Origin: Cytophagales bacterium | GTDB taxonomy: Bacteria > Bacteroidota > Bacteroidia > Cytophagales > Thermoflexibacteraceae | Direction of reading: 5' to 3' | Length of the DNA stretch: 64,000 nucleotides | Assembly (NCBI GenBank): GCA_004294445.1 | Contig: REAZ01000006.1 | Span: 62,001 to 126,000 of the forward strand | Shown: piece after piece, positions 1 to 8,475 of the stretch | Layout of the letters: every line of letters starts with the position of its first letter | Position numbering within the stretch: the first letter of the stretch is position 1 | Notes under the pieces: model-generated | The model's input: only the letters and a program-made list of their open reading frames with translations | Told to the model about the DNA's origin: nothing | The model's database searches: none | Program-made: the position numbers and the translations under genes

Positions 1-126
1 GAAAGCTATCGGAAACCTATCAGTGAGCAAGTTAGAAAGAGAATTGTCCACTGATTGGGGGGTATCAAGTGCCATCACTTGACTTTCGCTAATAGCAAGT
101 ATAGATTCCAAGTAATTGATGCTCAT
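1..126 (-). CDS. N-terminal fragment of an unknown protein, cut by the window edge
   Basis: Reading leftwards from an ATG at 126-124, 42 codons stay open to the window edge, starting MSINYLESILAISES. The rest lies outside the window. A TAnnTTTG-type -7 box on the minus strand (CAAAATTA on the plus strand at 184-191) lies about 60 bases upstream, but no clear -33 box accompanies it. The composition is protein-like and has no signal peptide. I do not recognise the family, and an open frame this short could occur by chance. Confidence 0.4.
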   Translation of the reverse strand, partial: MSINYLESILAISESQVMALDTPQSVDNSLSNLLTDRFPIAF

Positions 127-352
127 TGCTTTAGATAATTTTTTTTAATAGAATAGTTCAAATAGTTCCTTATATTGAATACCCAAAATTAATAAAGTTT
201 TTATTTAAAAGAATAAAAGGGTTTTTTTTTTTGAAAATTTATCTTAATTTGAAGAAAAAACGAGAATAAATATTGTGTTTTGTATCGGAAAACCTATTAG
301 GAACTTCATACGATTGAAAATAGTTACATCAAAACATAGACACAAAAGCCAA
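127..352. other. AT-rich intergenic region between divergent genes
   Basis: This stretch is very AT-rich, with poly-T runs near 139-146 and 223-232. It probably holds promoters for the leftward fragment and for the rightward secreted-protein gene. Apart from the possible minus-strand -7 box at 184-191, I see no defined element. Confidence 0.4.
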
Positions 353-994
353 ATGAAAAAATTACCTATTTTAATATTGCTTGTCTTGATTTTTTGCTCG
401 TCAGAAGCTACTGCACAGCAACTCTCTCGTGATTTTTGGCATGATGGGGAAATCACCTTATTTTCGGGTGAAACCCTGCGAGGTAGGCTAAAGTATGACT
501 TAGATAATGATAATATACAGCTTCAGTATGCGGGGGCGCTGAAGTCTTTTAGTGCCTTTCAGGTTGAGTCTTTTGATTTTTTTGATGAAATAATGAAACA
601 GCCTCGCTCTTTTTATGCCCTGCCCTACAGCAAAATAGGTAACTATACTACGCCTGTTTTTTTCGAACTTTTTGCAGAGGGCTATCTTAGTTTATTAAAC
701 AGAGAGGTCATTACCTATCGCACCACTGCCCCTATGGGTTTTTGGGGTTGGGGCTACCGACCTATCATGGGAGCTACAATTCCTATAATGGACGATGCTT
801 ATTATGTTTTGTTAGTCAAAGAGGAACGGGTAGTAAAAATCACAGATGTTCGCAAAGAGGTGCTTGCGCTCATGGAAGACAAAGCGACTGAGGTAGAAGG
901 TTTTATCAATGCAAACCGCATTCGCTTAGACAGGCGCGGCGACCTGATTCGTTTGTTTGACTTTTACAATTCGTTCAAGCCAAAAAACAATTAG
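353..994 (+). CDS. Secreted protein of unknown function
   Basis: The frame is open from 275, but the ATG at 353 is preferred because it begins a clear signal peptide (MKKLPILILLVLIFCSSEA, cleavage expected after ATAQ). The mature protein is about 190 residues. Its early part reads like short beta strands of a modified-surface protein (DGEITLFSGETLRGRLKYDL), followed by a glycine/tryptophan-rich stretch (GFWGWGYRP) and a basic helical C-terminus. No catalytic motif is visible. It is probably periplasmic or on the cell surface. It stands alone, 143 bases before the M20 hydrolase gene. I do not recognise a named family. Confidence 0.75.
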   Translation: MKKLPILILLVLIFCSSEATAQQLSRDFWHDGEITLFSGETLRGRLKYDLDNDNIQLQYAGALKSFSAFQVESFDFFDEIMKQPRSFYALPYSKIGNYTTPVFFELFAEGYLSLLNREVITYRTTAPMGFWGWGYRPIMGATIPIMDDAYYVLLVKEERVVKITDVRKEVLALMEDKATEVEGFINANRIRLDRRGDLIRLFDFYNSFKPKNN

Positions 995-1137
995 AAAAAT
1001 AAAATTATTCCCGTCTGACCTCTTTTTTCCGTTGTTGGTGTCGCTTTGCCAATCAGCGTGTTGTTGAGCGGGTGCAGTTGATTTTAAAGCTTACAGGGAA
1101 AGCAGAAATATAAAAAATATCTAAAATGTGATACACT

Positions 1138-2601
1138 ATGAAAAAAATAATTGGACTACTTTGTGTTTGCTTACTTGTTGCTTTGAGTGGCAAGGCACAA
1201 GATAAAAAAGCAAAAACAGCCATAGATAAAGATAAGCAATTCGTTATCAGGGCAATAGAGCAGAAAAACCTTCATTATTGCCAAATGGCACGTAAAATTT
1301 GGGGATTTGCCGAGTTAGGATACTTAGAGCATCAAAGCACTACTTTATTGCAAGAAACTCTACAGAAAGAAGGCTTTAGTATAGAAACGGGTGTAGCTGA
1401 TTTGCCTACTGCTTTTGTAGCAACTTATGGGAGTGGTACTCCTGTAGTTGGTATTTTAGCAGAATTTGATGCCCTTCCTGGACTTTCCCAAGATTCTGTG
1501 CCTGTGAAACAAGCATTAATAAGCGGAGGAAGCGGGCATGGTTGTGGGCATAATTTATTTGCCGCAGGCTCAGTAGGGGCGGCTATCGCCCTGAAAGATT
1601 GGTTATTACAATCTAAGAAGGCTGGGACTATCAAATTGTTTGGTACACCTGCCGAAGAAGGTGGTGGTGGCGGTAAAGTATATATGGTGCGTGCTGGGCT
1701 TTTCGACAAAGTAGATATGGTGCTTCACTGGCACCCTGCCGATGCAAACAATGCAAGCCCTGAAAGCTGTTTGGCATATATCACGGGTAACTTCAGATTT
1801 TACGGAGTGAGTTCGCACGCTGCTATGTCGCCTGATAAAGGTCGCTCCGCCTTAGATGGTGTAGAGGCAATGAATTACATGGTAAACCTGATGCGAGAAC
1901 ACGTACCTCAGGAAACACGTATGCACTATGTAATTACTAAAGGCGGGCTTGCATCTAATGTTGTCCCCGATTTTGCAGAGGTAGAATATACCGTCAGACA
2001 CCCTGATGCAAAAACTACTATAGAGATTTGGGAAAGAATCATTAAAGCGGCAGAGGGGGCAACGCTTGGCACAGGGACGACCATGAAATACGAAGTGGTT
2101 GCGGGGCTTTACAATCTTTTGCCCAACGAAACAGTTGCGAGAATGATGTACAGTAATTTAGAAAAGATAGGAGGCGTAAACTATACTGAAAAAGAACAAC
2201 AATTTGCCGAAAAACTTCAAAAATCTCTGCAAGGAAATATTCCTGCTATTAATACGGCACAAAGTATTTTACCCTATAAATTAGGCTATTTCCCTGCATC
2301 TACTGATGTGGGTGATGTGAGCTGGGTTGTGCCTACAGCAGGTCTGGCAACTGCAACTTGGGTGGCAGGCACACCTGCGCATAGCTGGCAAGCAGTAGCC
2401 GCTAATGGCATGAGCATTGGTTTTAAGGGCATGGTAAATGCGGCGAAAATTATTGCCATGACAGGAGTTGATATTTTTAATAACCCCGCAGTAGCTGGGC
2501 AAGCAAAAGCAGAAATGGAAAAAGCAAGGGGAGCTAATTTCCAATATAAAAGTTTGGTAGGCAATAGAAAGCCGCCTTTGGAATATAGGAAACCCAAATA
2601 A
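1138..2601 (+). CDS. Exported M20 family amidohydrolase (AbgB-like)
   Basis: A 487-residue metallo-amidohydrolase with a signal peptide (MKKIIGLLCVCLLVALSGKAQ), so it should act in the periplasm. Members of this M20 branch, related to AbgB (aminobenzoyl-glutamate hydrolase subunit B), hydrolyse amide bonds of N-acylated amino acids or short peptides. Visible family marks are GILAEFDALPGLSQ, the metal-binding GHGCGHNLF with the cysteine/histidine pair of M20 aminoacylases, the acidic TPAEEGGGGGKV, HWHPAD in the middle, and GTPAHSW near the C-terminus. The lid/dimerisation domain lies roughly at residues 220-340. Length is normal for AbgB-type proteins. Substrate cannot be told from sequence. 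It appears monocistronic. Confidence 0.9.
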   Translation: MKKIIGLLCVCLLVALSGKAQDKKAKTAIDKDKQFVIRAIEQKNLHYCQMARKIWGFAELGYLEHQSTTLLQETLQKEGFSIETGVADLPTAFVATYGSGTPVVGILAEFDALPGLSQDSVPVKQALISGGSGHGCGHNLFAAGSVGAAIALKDWLLQSKKAGTIKLFGTPAEEGGGGGKVYMVRAGLFDKVDMVLHWHPADANNASPESCLAYITGNFRFYGVSSHAAMSPDKGRSALDGVEAMNYMVNLMREHVPQETRMHYVITKGGLASNVVPDFAEVEYTVRHPDAKTTIEIWERIIKAAEGATLGTGTTMKYEVVAGLYNLLPNETVARMMYSNLEKIGGVNYTEKEQQFAEKLQKSLQGNIPAINTAQSILPYKLGYFPASTDVGDVSWVVPTAGLATATWVAGTPAHSWQAVAANGMSIGFKGMVNAAKIIAMTGVDIFNNPAVAGQAKAEMEKARGANFQYKSLVGNRKPPLEYRKPK

Positions 2602-2711
2602 TACATCTTTTACCTTAATTTATTGTTCAAAATAGAGTGTATTAGTAGCAAGTTGCCATACAGCATTCGTATGTACATCAAATTTTTATTCATCTTTAAT
2701 ATAAGTGCTAA

Positions 2712-5117
2712 ATGAAACACGTTTTCTTTCTTTTCATTATTTGGATAAGCATGGGGGCACTACTTGCTCAGAACAAGACTTTTGTACTTGCTGGAAAAAT
2801 CCGTGATGCAGCCGACAATAGCGCTATGGAGGGTGCAAATGTATATATCAAAGAAGCAAAAATAGGTACAAGTACCAACAAATCGGGTAACTTTTTTTTC
2901 TCTCTTCCTGCGGGTAGCTATACAGTTACTATTAGTTTTTTAGGTTTTAATACTGATACTTTGCTTATTAATTTAGATAAAGATGAAATGATAAGCGTAA
3001 AGTTAGCAGAAAATATGAACACACTCAACGAGGTAGTTGTATCTGATGAGGCAGAAAACCGCAATATTTCTAAATTAGAGGTAGGCGTTACGCAGCTTAA
3101 TATTAAGACGATAAAAAAACTTCCGCCTTTGCTTGGCGAAGTGGACATAGTAAGAAGTTTACTTTTACTTCCTGGGGTAAGTTCGGTAGGCGAAGGAGCT
3201 ACAGGTTTTAATGTGCGAGGTGGCAGTATTGACCAAAATTTGGTTTTACAAGATGATGCGCCTATTTATAACACTGCACATTTAATGGGTTTGTTTTCTA
3301 TTTTTAACCCTGATATGGTAAAAAATATGACGCTTTATAGGGCGGGGATTCCTTCGCAGTACGGTGGGCGTATTTCTTCGGTCTTGGACATTAAAATAAA
3401 AGAAGCAAGCGTTTCGAAGCCAAGTTTGCAAGGCGGAATTGGTTTGGTGGCGAGTAGGTTACTATTTGAAACGCCCATTATTAAAGACAAACTTACCATT
3501 GCTACGGGTGTGAGAGGCTCATTTTCAGATTTTTTGTTCAAAGTTATTCCTAATGCCAATATTCAACAAACAAAAGCAAATTTTTACGACTTTACTACTA
3601 AAATAGCTTTTAAACCTACTAAAAAAGACCAACTATATCTTACTTTTTATAACAGCAGTGATGTTTTTAAATTAGCAAGTGATTCTCTTTCCAAAGTAGA
3701 AGTGAATGCGTCTTCCTCTGTCTTTAATTGGAAAACAACCAATGCCACTTTAAGATGGAATCATACTTTCAGTGATAAACTTTTCTTTACTACTTCCGCA
3801 GTTTGGAGCAATTATTCCTCAAAAATTAGTGCTAATGATGAAGCTACAGGCTTTAATCTCAATAGTAATATCCTTTATCAAGGCATAAAAACCTTATTTA
3901 ATTATACACTCAAATCTCATAAGATAGATTTTGGCGTTCAAGCGATAAAGTATCAAATCAATCCAGCAGATTTACAACCAACTTCTCCACTTTCTAATGT
4001 CAATCCTATCAAAGTTCCTTCGGAAAATGCCTTAGAAATAGCAGGATTTATAGGTGATGAATGGGAAATAAACAAGACTTTTAGTTTGATGTACGGTGTT
4101 CGCTATTCTTGGTTTGCCAATAGAGGCGCAAGCAAAGTGTTTAGCTATGCACCTAATCAGCCCAAAGAATTTGAAAATATTACGGACTCAGTCATTTATG
4201 GAAGTGGAGAAACTATAAAAAGTTATGCAGGTTTTGAGCCAAGAGCTGTTTTGAAGGTAAGCCTTTCAGAGGAAAGCTCTATCAAACTAAGTTATAACCG
4301 CATGAGGCAGTATGTACAGCTTGTTTCGAATACCACTGCTGCCCTGCCTACTGATAGATGGAAAACCAGCGACACGCACGTCCGCCCGCAGGTAGGCGAC
4401 CAGATAGCGTTGGGTTATTTTCGCAACTTTAAAAATAACGCTTTTGAAACCTATTTAGAACTTTATTACAAGAAAATCAGCGATATAACAGACTATAAAG
4501 ACGGTGCAAACCTTTTGCTCAATACCGCACCCGAAACAGCTATTTTGCAGGGAAGCGGAGAGGCTTATGGTTTGGAAATGATGATTCGCAAAAATGTAGG
4601 CAAGCTAAACGGTTGGCTGAGTTATACTTACTCACAAACAAATTTTTTAGTGAATGGAAATTCGATATCTGAAAAAATAAATAATGGACAAGCCTATCCC
4701 GCCAATTTTAATAAACCTCATAATATTAGTTTGGTACTAAATTATGAATTTAGCAAGCAGGTAAGTTTGTCTGCCAACTTTACCTACAGCACAGGCAGAC
4801 CTATCACCTATCCCGCAGACAAATATTATGTAGATGGCATTTATATTCCTAACTACATCAACCGAAATCAAGATAAAATTCCTGATTATCACCGCTTGGA
4901 TTTGTCGCTAACTATAGAACCGAAGCAGAAAAACAAACGCTTTCAAGGGACTTGGGTGATAGCGATTTATAATTTGTATGCCCGCAAAAATGCGTATTCC
5001 ATCTTTTTCCGAACCAAAAACGACAGCGTCATTCAATATTACAACCGAGCAGATGCGTTCAGGCTTTCTATTTTTGGCTCTATTATTCCTTCTGTTACCT
5101 ATAACTTTAAATTTTAA
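2712..5117 (+). CDS. TonB-dependent receptor with carboxypeptidase-like N-terminal domain
   Basis: An 801-residue outer-membrane receptor. It has a signal peptide ending at LLAQ (residue about 20), a carboxypeptidase-regulatory-like beta domain (about 22-105, FVLAGKIRDAADNSAMEGA), a plug domain (about 120-235, with LLPGVSSVGEGATGFNVRGG), then a 22-strand type barrel ending in an aromatic terminus (TYNFKF). Such receptors import a ligand using TonB energy. The next gene, a DUF4249 lipoprotein, starts 4 bases after the stop. TonB receptor + DUF4249 is a recurring Bacteroidota pair in which the lipoprotein probably caps the receptor, in the manner of SusD. There is no STN domain, so it should not signal to an anti-sigma factor. 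The ligand is unknown. Confidence 0.92.
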   Translation: MKHVFFLFIIWISMGALLAQNKTFVLAGKIRDAADNSAMEGANVYIKEAKIGTSTNKSGNFFFSLPAGSYTVTISFLGFNTDTLLINLDKDEMISVKLAENMNTLNEVVVSDEAENRNISKLEVGVTQLNIKTIKKLPPLLGEVDIVRSLLLLPGVSSVGEGATGFNVRGGSIDQNLVLQDDAPIYNTAHLMGLFSIFNPDMVKNMTLYRAGIPSQYGGRISSVLDIKIKEASVSKPSLQGGIGLVASRLLFETPIIKDKLTIATGVRGSFSDFLFKVIPNANIQQTKANFYDFTTKIAFKPTKKDQLYLTFYNSSDVFKLASDSLSKVEVNASSSVFNWKTTNATLRWNHTFSDKLFFTTSAVWSNYSSKISANDEATGFNLNSNILYQGIKTLFNYTLKSHKIDFGVQAIKYQINPADLQPTSPLSNVNPIKVPSENALEIAGFIGDEWEINKTFSLMYGVRYSWFANRGASKVFSYAPNQPKEFENITDSVIYGSGETIKSYAGFEPRAVLKVSLSEESSIKLSYNRMRQYVQLVSNTTAALPTDRWKTSDTHVRPQVGDQIALGYFRNFKNNAFETYLELYYKKISDITDYKDGANLLLNTAPETAILQGSGEAYGLEMMIRKNVGKLNGWLSYTYSQTNFLVNGNSISEKINNGQAYPANFNKPHNISLVLNYEFSKQVSLSANFTYSTGRPITYPADKYYVDGIYIPNYINRNQDKIPDYHRLDLSLTIEPKQKNKRFQGTWVIAIYNLYARKNAYSIFFRTKNDSVIQYYNRADAFRLSIFGSIIPSVTYNFKF

Positions 5118-5121
5118 AAAG

Positions 5122-6186
5122 ATGAAAAAAGTAATTACCTATATAAACGTAATTTTCTTATTTTTAGCCTCTTGTATAGACCCTTTTGACCCCAAACTAA
5201 CTACTAATGAAAGAAAGTTAGTAGTAGAGGCATGGCTTACCAACGAAGCACCGCCCTATACGGTAAGGCTTTATTTTAGTGCGCCTTACAACAATAAGGA
5301 CTTAAACATTCCCGTTGCAGGTGCAAAAGTCTTTGTTACAGACAATTTGGGGAATAAAATCGATTTTGAGGAATCTCCCTCTACCAGCGGCTTTTATCAG
5401 TCTTCGCCTACAGGCGCAAGAGGGCAGGAAGGCAGAATCTACACACTCAATATTAGGACTCTTAACGACCAACTTTACCAGTCCAAACCAGAACTACTGC
5501 GCCCATCTACACCTATAGACAGCGTTTTTAGTACCTTCAAAGAAAAAATAGATGAAAGAGGTATAAAAACTCGTAGCTTTGATGTACTTATAGAGAGCAA
5601 AGACCCTGCAAATGTCGAAAACTACTATAAGTGGGAGGCTGTGCGCTATGAGCAACTGGAATACTGTGCTGATAGGGTGGTAATACCAATAAATGGCTCT
5701 CCTCCATTCCGTTCTGTTGCTTATTGCTGCTTTTCTTGTTGGAAAATTATTAAATGTCAGGGCTGTATCCTTGTCGGTGATGATAAATTGGTGAATGGCA
5801 ATAAGATACGAAAAACAGTAGGCAGCGTTCCGTATGATAGTCGTTTAGACGCTTATATGTTGGTAAAGCAATATGCTATTTCAAAAGATGTATATACTTT
5901 TTGGAAAGCGGTAGATGGGCAAGTAAATAACTCTGGGGGCATTTTTGACGAGCCTCCCGCCACTATTCGTGGCAATATATCTAATACGAATAAGCCCGAC
6001 GAGCAGGTGCTTGGCTTTTTTGGGGCAGCAGGGGTGAGCATAAAACCTACTTTTGTAAAGCGAAATTATATAAGCACGCCCCCTTACCAACAAGTAGGAG
6101 GTTTGGAAATTATTATCTCAAGAACTTGCGCCCCCTGCGAGGAAAGATACAACAGAACAGGGATAAAACCGCCTAATTGGTTTTAA
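5122..6186 (+). CDS. DUF4249 domain lipoprotein, partner of the TonB receptor
   Basis: A 354-residue lipoprotein. The frame is open back to 4978 inside the receptor gene, but the ATG at 5122, just after the receptor stop, gives a proper lipoprotein signal (MKKVITYINVIFLFLASC, lipidated Cys18). The N-terminal half is a beta domain typical of DUF4249 (KLVVEAWLTNEAPPYTVRLY, PVAGAKVFVTDNLGN). A cysteine-rich loop (YCCFSCWKIIKCQGC) sits in the middle and another pair of cysteines (CAPCEERYN) near the end. DUF4249 proteins are coupled to TonB receptors, and the function as a surface ligand-binding lid is inferred. It is translated from the same transcript as the receptor. Confidence 0.85.
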   Translation: MKKVITYINVIFLFLASCIDPFDPKLTTNERKLVVEAWLTNEAPPYTVRLYFSAPYNNKDLNIPVAGAKVFVTDNLGNKIDFEESPSTSGFYQSSPTGARGQEGRIYTLNIRTLNDQLYQSKPELLRPSTPIDSVFSTFKEKIDERGIKTRSFDVLIESKDPANVENYYKWEAVRYEQLEYCADRVVIPINGSPPFRSVAYCCFSCWKIIKCQGCILVGDDKLVNGNKIRKTVGSVPYDSRLDAYMLVKQYAISKDVYTFWKAVDGQVNNSGGIFDEPPATIRGNISNTNKPDEQVLGFFGAAGVSIKPTFVKRNYISTPPYQQVGGLEIIISRTCAPCEERYNRTGIKPPNWF

Positions 6187-6215
6187 ATAAACTGATTACA
6201 TGATATAAATAGCCT

Positions 6216-6335
6216 ATGAAAATCTTGCCTTACTGTTTTCTTACTTTGCTAAATAGCGTGCTTTTTGCACAAGTTGCTTTAGAAGGGAAGGGTTTGGAAA
6301 CCACTCCTGCGGGTACGTTTTATTTTTTCAAATAA
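6216..6335 (+). pseudogene. Truncated exported-protein remnant (39 codons)
   Basis: Thirty bases after the DUF4249 stop, an ATG opens a 39-codon frame beginning with a convincing signal peptide (MKILPYCFLTLLNSVLFAQ), then about 20 mature residues before TAA. It ends inside the 3' end of the convergent small gene at 6320-6550. The likeliest reading is the front of a third operon member whose body was lost. A genuine short exported peptide is possible but less likely. Confidence 0.35.
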
Positions 6336-6550
6336 TTTTCCTTTATGTAAGCTACTGCTTCTTGGTATGCACTCTCATCACGAGTAGCGTATTTATCCAC
6401 AAAGTCATGTAAATCACCCAAATAGATTTCTGTATAGCTTCCTTCTTTTCGGTCTTCGTAGGTATTATATACCTCCACACCATTTCTAACTTCTATGGAG
6501 TCTGTTCCCCATTGGTCTTCTCTGATGCACCAGTAGCTTCTTAATTGCAT
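6320..6550 (-). CDS. Small unknown acidic protein (76 aa)
   Basis: The frame is open from 6574, but the ATG at 6550 (MQLRSYWCIREDQWGTDSIE) is the likelier start. The product is about 76 residues, cytosolic (no signal or membrane segment), rich in aromatic and acidic residues, and ends in a lysine-rich helix (AYIKENYLKK). I do not recognise the family. It is followed by the leftward truncated remnant on the opposite strand, with a 16-base overlap of the two 3' ends. The residue pattern is protein-like throughout, so I consider it probably real. Confidence 0.55.
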   Translation of the reverse strand: MQLRSYWCIREDQWGTDSIEVRNGVEVYNTYEDRKEGSYTEIYLGDLHDFVDKYATRDESAYQEAVAYIKENYLKK

Positions 6551-6621
6551 AATTTTTCTTGTTTTAATTGTCAAATGGAAATACTACAAATAACAATATT
6601 TGCAAACAATTTACGTGCGTC

Positions 6622-6658
6622 CTTTTTGTTGTTGCGCTCTTTCACCAACAACAAAAAG
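6622..6658. terminator. Perfect 13-bp hairpin, probable terminator
   Basis: CTTTTTGTTGTTG (6622-6634) is exactly complementary to 6646-6658 with an 11-base loop. The stem's own ends are A/T runs. It lies directly beyond the ettA terminator, in the path of leftward transcription. Confidence 0.5.
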
Positions 6659-6704
6659 AAGTAAAAAAAGCCAAAGTTTCAGGACTTTGGCTTTTTTTAC
6701 TTCT
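6657..6704. terminator. Rho-independent terminator of ettA
   Basis: A 20-bp stem (6657-6676 with 6685-6704; core GCCAAAG/CTTTGGC) with an 8-base loop is flanked by seven A and seven T on either side. It begins within the ettA stop codon and would terminate the leftward transcript; its symmetry allows activity in both directions. Confidence 0.85.
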
Positions 6705-8373
6705 ATACTAATTTTTTGTATCTGATACGTTTTGGTTCTACGTAGCCATCTTGTTTCTTTCTAAACTCCTCATAATCACTGAAGTTTCCCTCAAAGAATC
6801 GTACTTGTGAGTCTCCCTCGAAAGCAATGATGTGTGTGGCTATTCTATCCAAGAACCAACGGTCGTGAGAAATGACGACTGCACAGCCCGCAAAATTTTC
6901 TAAGGCTTCTTCTAAGGCGCGTAGCGTGTTGATATCCAAATCGTTGGTAGGCTCATCAAGGAGTAGCAAATTGGCTGCTTGCTTGATGGTAATAGCCAAA
7001 TGCGCCCTATTTCGTTCTCCGCCAGAGAGTTGTCCTACTTTTTTCTGTTGGTCATTTCCACTGAAGTTAAACTTGCTTACGTAGGCGCGTGAATTGACCT
7101 CTTTCTCACCAATCCGCATGAGTTCCGTCCCGCCTGTAATACTTTCCCAAACGGTTTTGTTGGGGTCTAAGTCGTCATGCTCTTGGTCGACGTATGCATA
7201 CTTTACTGTGGTGCCTACCTCGAAAGTGCCTGTATCGGGTTGCACCAAGCCTGTTATCATCTTGAAAAGTGTTGTTTTACCCGCACCGTTCGGACCTACA
7301 ATCCCTACAATTCCCGCAGGAGGTAGCGAAAAACTAAAATTTTCAATCAATAATTTATCTCCGTAAGACTTAGAAATATTTTTTGCTTCAATGACTTTGC
7401 TACCCAAACGAGGCCCCTTTGGGATATATAGTTCCAATTTTTCCTCTTTTTCTTTCGTTTCCTCGTCCAATAGCTTTTCGTAAGAACTTAAGCGTGCTTT
7501 TTGCTTTACGTTTCTTGCTTTGGGCGACATTCTCGACCATTCCAACTCACGCTGCAAGGTTTTCTGACGTTTGGATTCTTGCTTTTCTTCTTGTGCCAAG
7601 CGGTTTTGCTTTTGCTCAAGCCAAGAGGAGTAATTTCCCTTCCAAGGAATGCCCTCTCCTCTGTCAAGTTCCAAAATCCAGCCCGCTACATTGTCCAAGA
7701 AATAGCGGTCGTGGGTAACGGCTATGACCGTTCCTTTGTACTGCTGCAAGTGCTGCTCAAGCCAATGAACTGACTCAGCATCCAAGTGGTTCGTAGGCTC
7801 ATCGAGGAGGAGTACGCCTGGCTCTTGCAAAAGTAAACGGCAAAGTGCTACCCTGCGTTTTTCACCTCCTGAAAGATTGCCTATGAGTGCATCTTCGGGT
7901 GGGGTGCGGAGTGCGTCCATTGCTTTTTCTAAGCGAGTATCCAACTCCCAAGCACCTACTTGGTCGAGGCGGTCTTGGATAGCGGCTTGCCTGTCCATGA
8001 GTTTGTCGAAGTCTGCATCAGGTTCGGCAAATTTTTCGTTGATTTCTTCAAATTCTTTGAGCAAATCTATGATAGGTTTCACGCCCTCCTCCACTATTTG
8101 TTTTACCGTTTTGGTAGGGTCAAGGATTGGCTCTTGCTCCAAAAATCCGATGCTGTAGTTTTGGGAAAAAACTACTTCGCCCGTATAGCTTTTGTCAAGC
8201 CCTGCTATAATTTTGAGCAATGAAGACTTGCCCGAACCGTTTAAGCCAAGTACGCCAATTTTAGCACCGTAAAAGAAGGAAAGGTAGATGTTTTTAAGTA
8301 CCTGTTTTTGTGGTGGGTAAATTTTACTTACCCCCGCCATAGAAAAAATTATTTTTTCGTTAGTATCACTCAT
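6703..8373 (-). CDS. ettA: Energy-dependent translational throttle protein EttA (ABC-F)
   Basis: A 556-residue ABC-F ATPase, the usual EttA length. It has no membrane segment. EttA binds the ribosomal E site and gates the first elongation step according to the ATP/ADP ratio. There are two nucleotide-binding domains: Walker A GLNGSGKSS at residues 43-51 with signature LSGGEKRR near 165, and Walker A GPNGAGKTT near 360 with signature LSGGERNR. Both Walker B strands read LLLDEPTN. The charged linker (about 245-320, SRMSPKARNVKQKARLSSYE) is the P-site tRNA interaction motif typical of EttA. Stop codon and terminator overlap. The gene appears to be transcribed on its own. Confidence 0.95.
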   Translation of the reverse strand: MSDTNEKIIFSMAGVSKIYPPQKQVLKNIYLSFFYGAKIGVLGLNGSGKSSLLKIIAGLDKSYTGEVVFSQNYSIGFLEQEPILDPTKTVKQIVEEGVKPIIDLLKEFEEINEKFAEPDADFDKLMDRQAAIQDRLDQVGAWELDTRLEKAMDALRTPPEDALIGNLSGGEKRRVALCRLLLQEPGVLLLDEPTNHLDAESVHWLEQHLQQYKGTVIAVTHDRYFLDNVAGWILELDRGEGIPWKGNYSSWLEQKQNRLAQEEKQESKRQKTLQRELEWSRMSPKARNVKQKARLSSYEKLLDEETKEKEEKLELYIPKGPRLGSKVIEAKNISKSYGDKLLIENFSFSLPPAGIVGIVGPNGAGKTTLFKMITGLVQPDTGTFEVGTTVKYAYVDQEHDDLDPNKTVWESITGGTELMRIGEKEVNSRAYVSKFNFSGNDQQKKVGQLSGGERNRAHLAITIKQAANLLLLDEPTNDLDINTLRALEEALENFAGCAVVISHDRWFLDRIATHIIAFEGDSQVRFFEGNFSDYEEFRKKQDGYVEPKRIRYKKLV

Positions 8374-8475
8374 GGTTTCAATGCTTGTTTCTTAATTGCT
8401 ATTTTTTGCTTTCTAAGTCGTTTGCAAATATCATAAAATTATTGAAAAAGAAGATACTGTAAAATCTTTTTTGTG

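Noticed and set aside
4978..5121. Extension of the DUF4249 gene into the receptor gene
   Set aside because: The extended N-terminus is the receptor sequence in another frame and would bury the lipoprotein signal.
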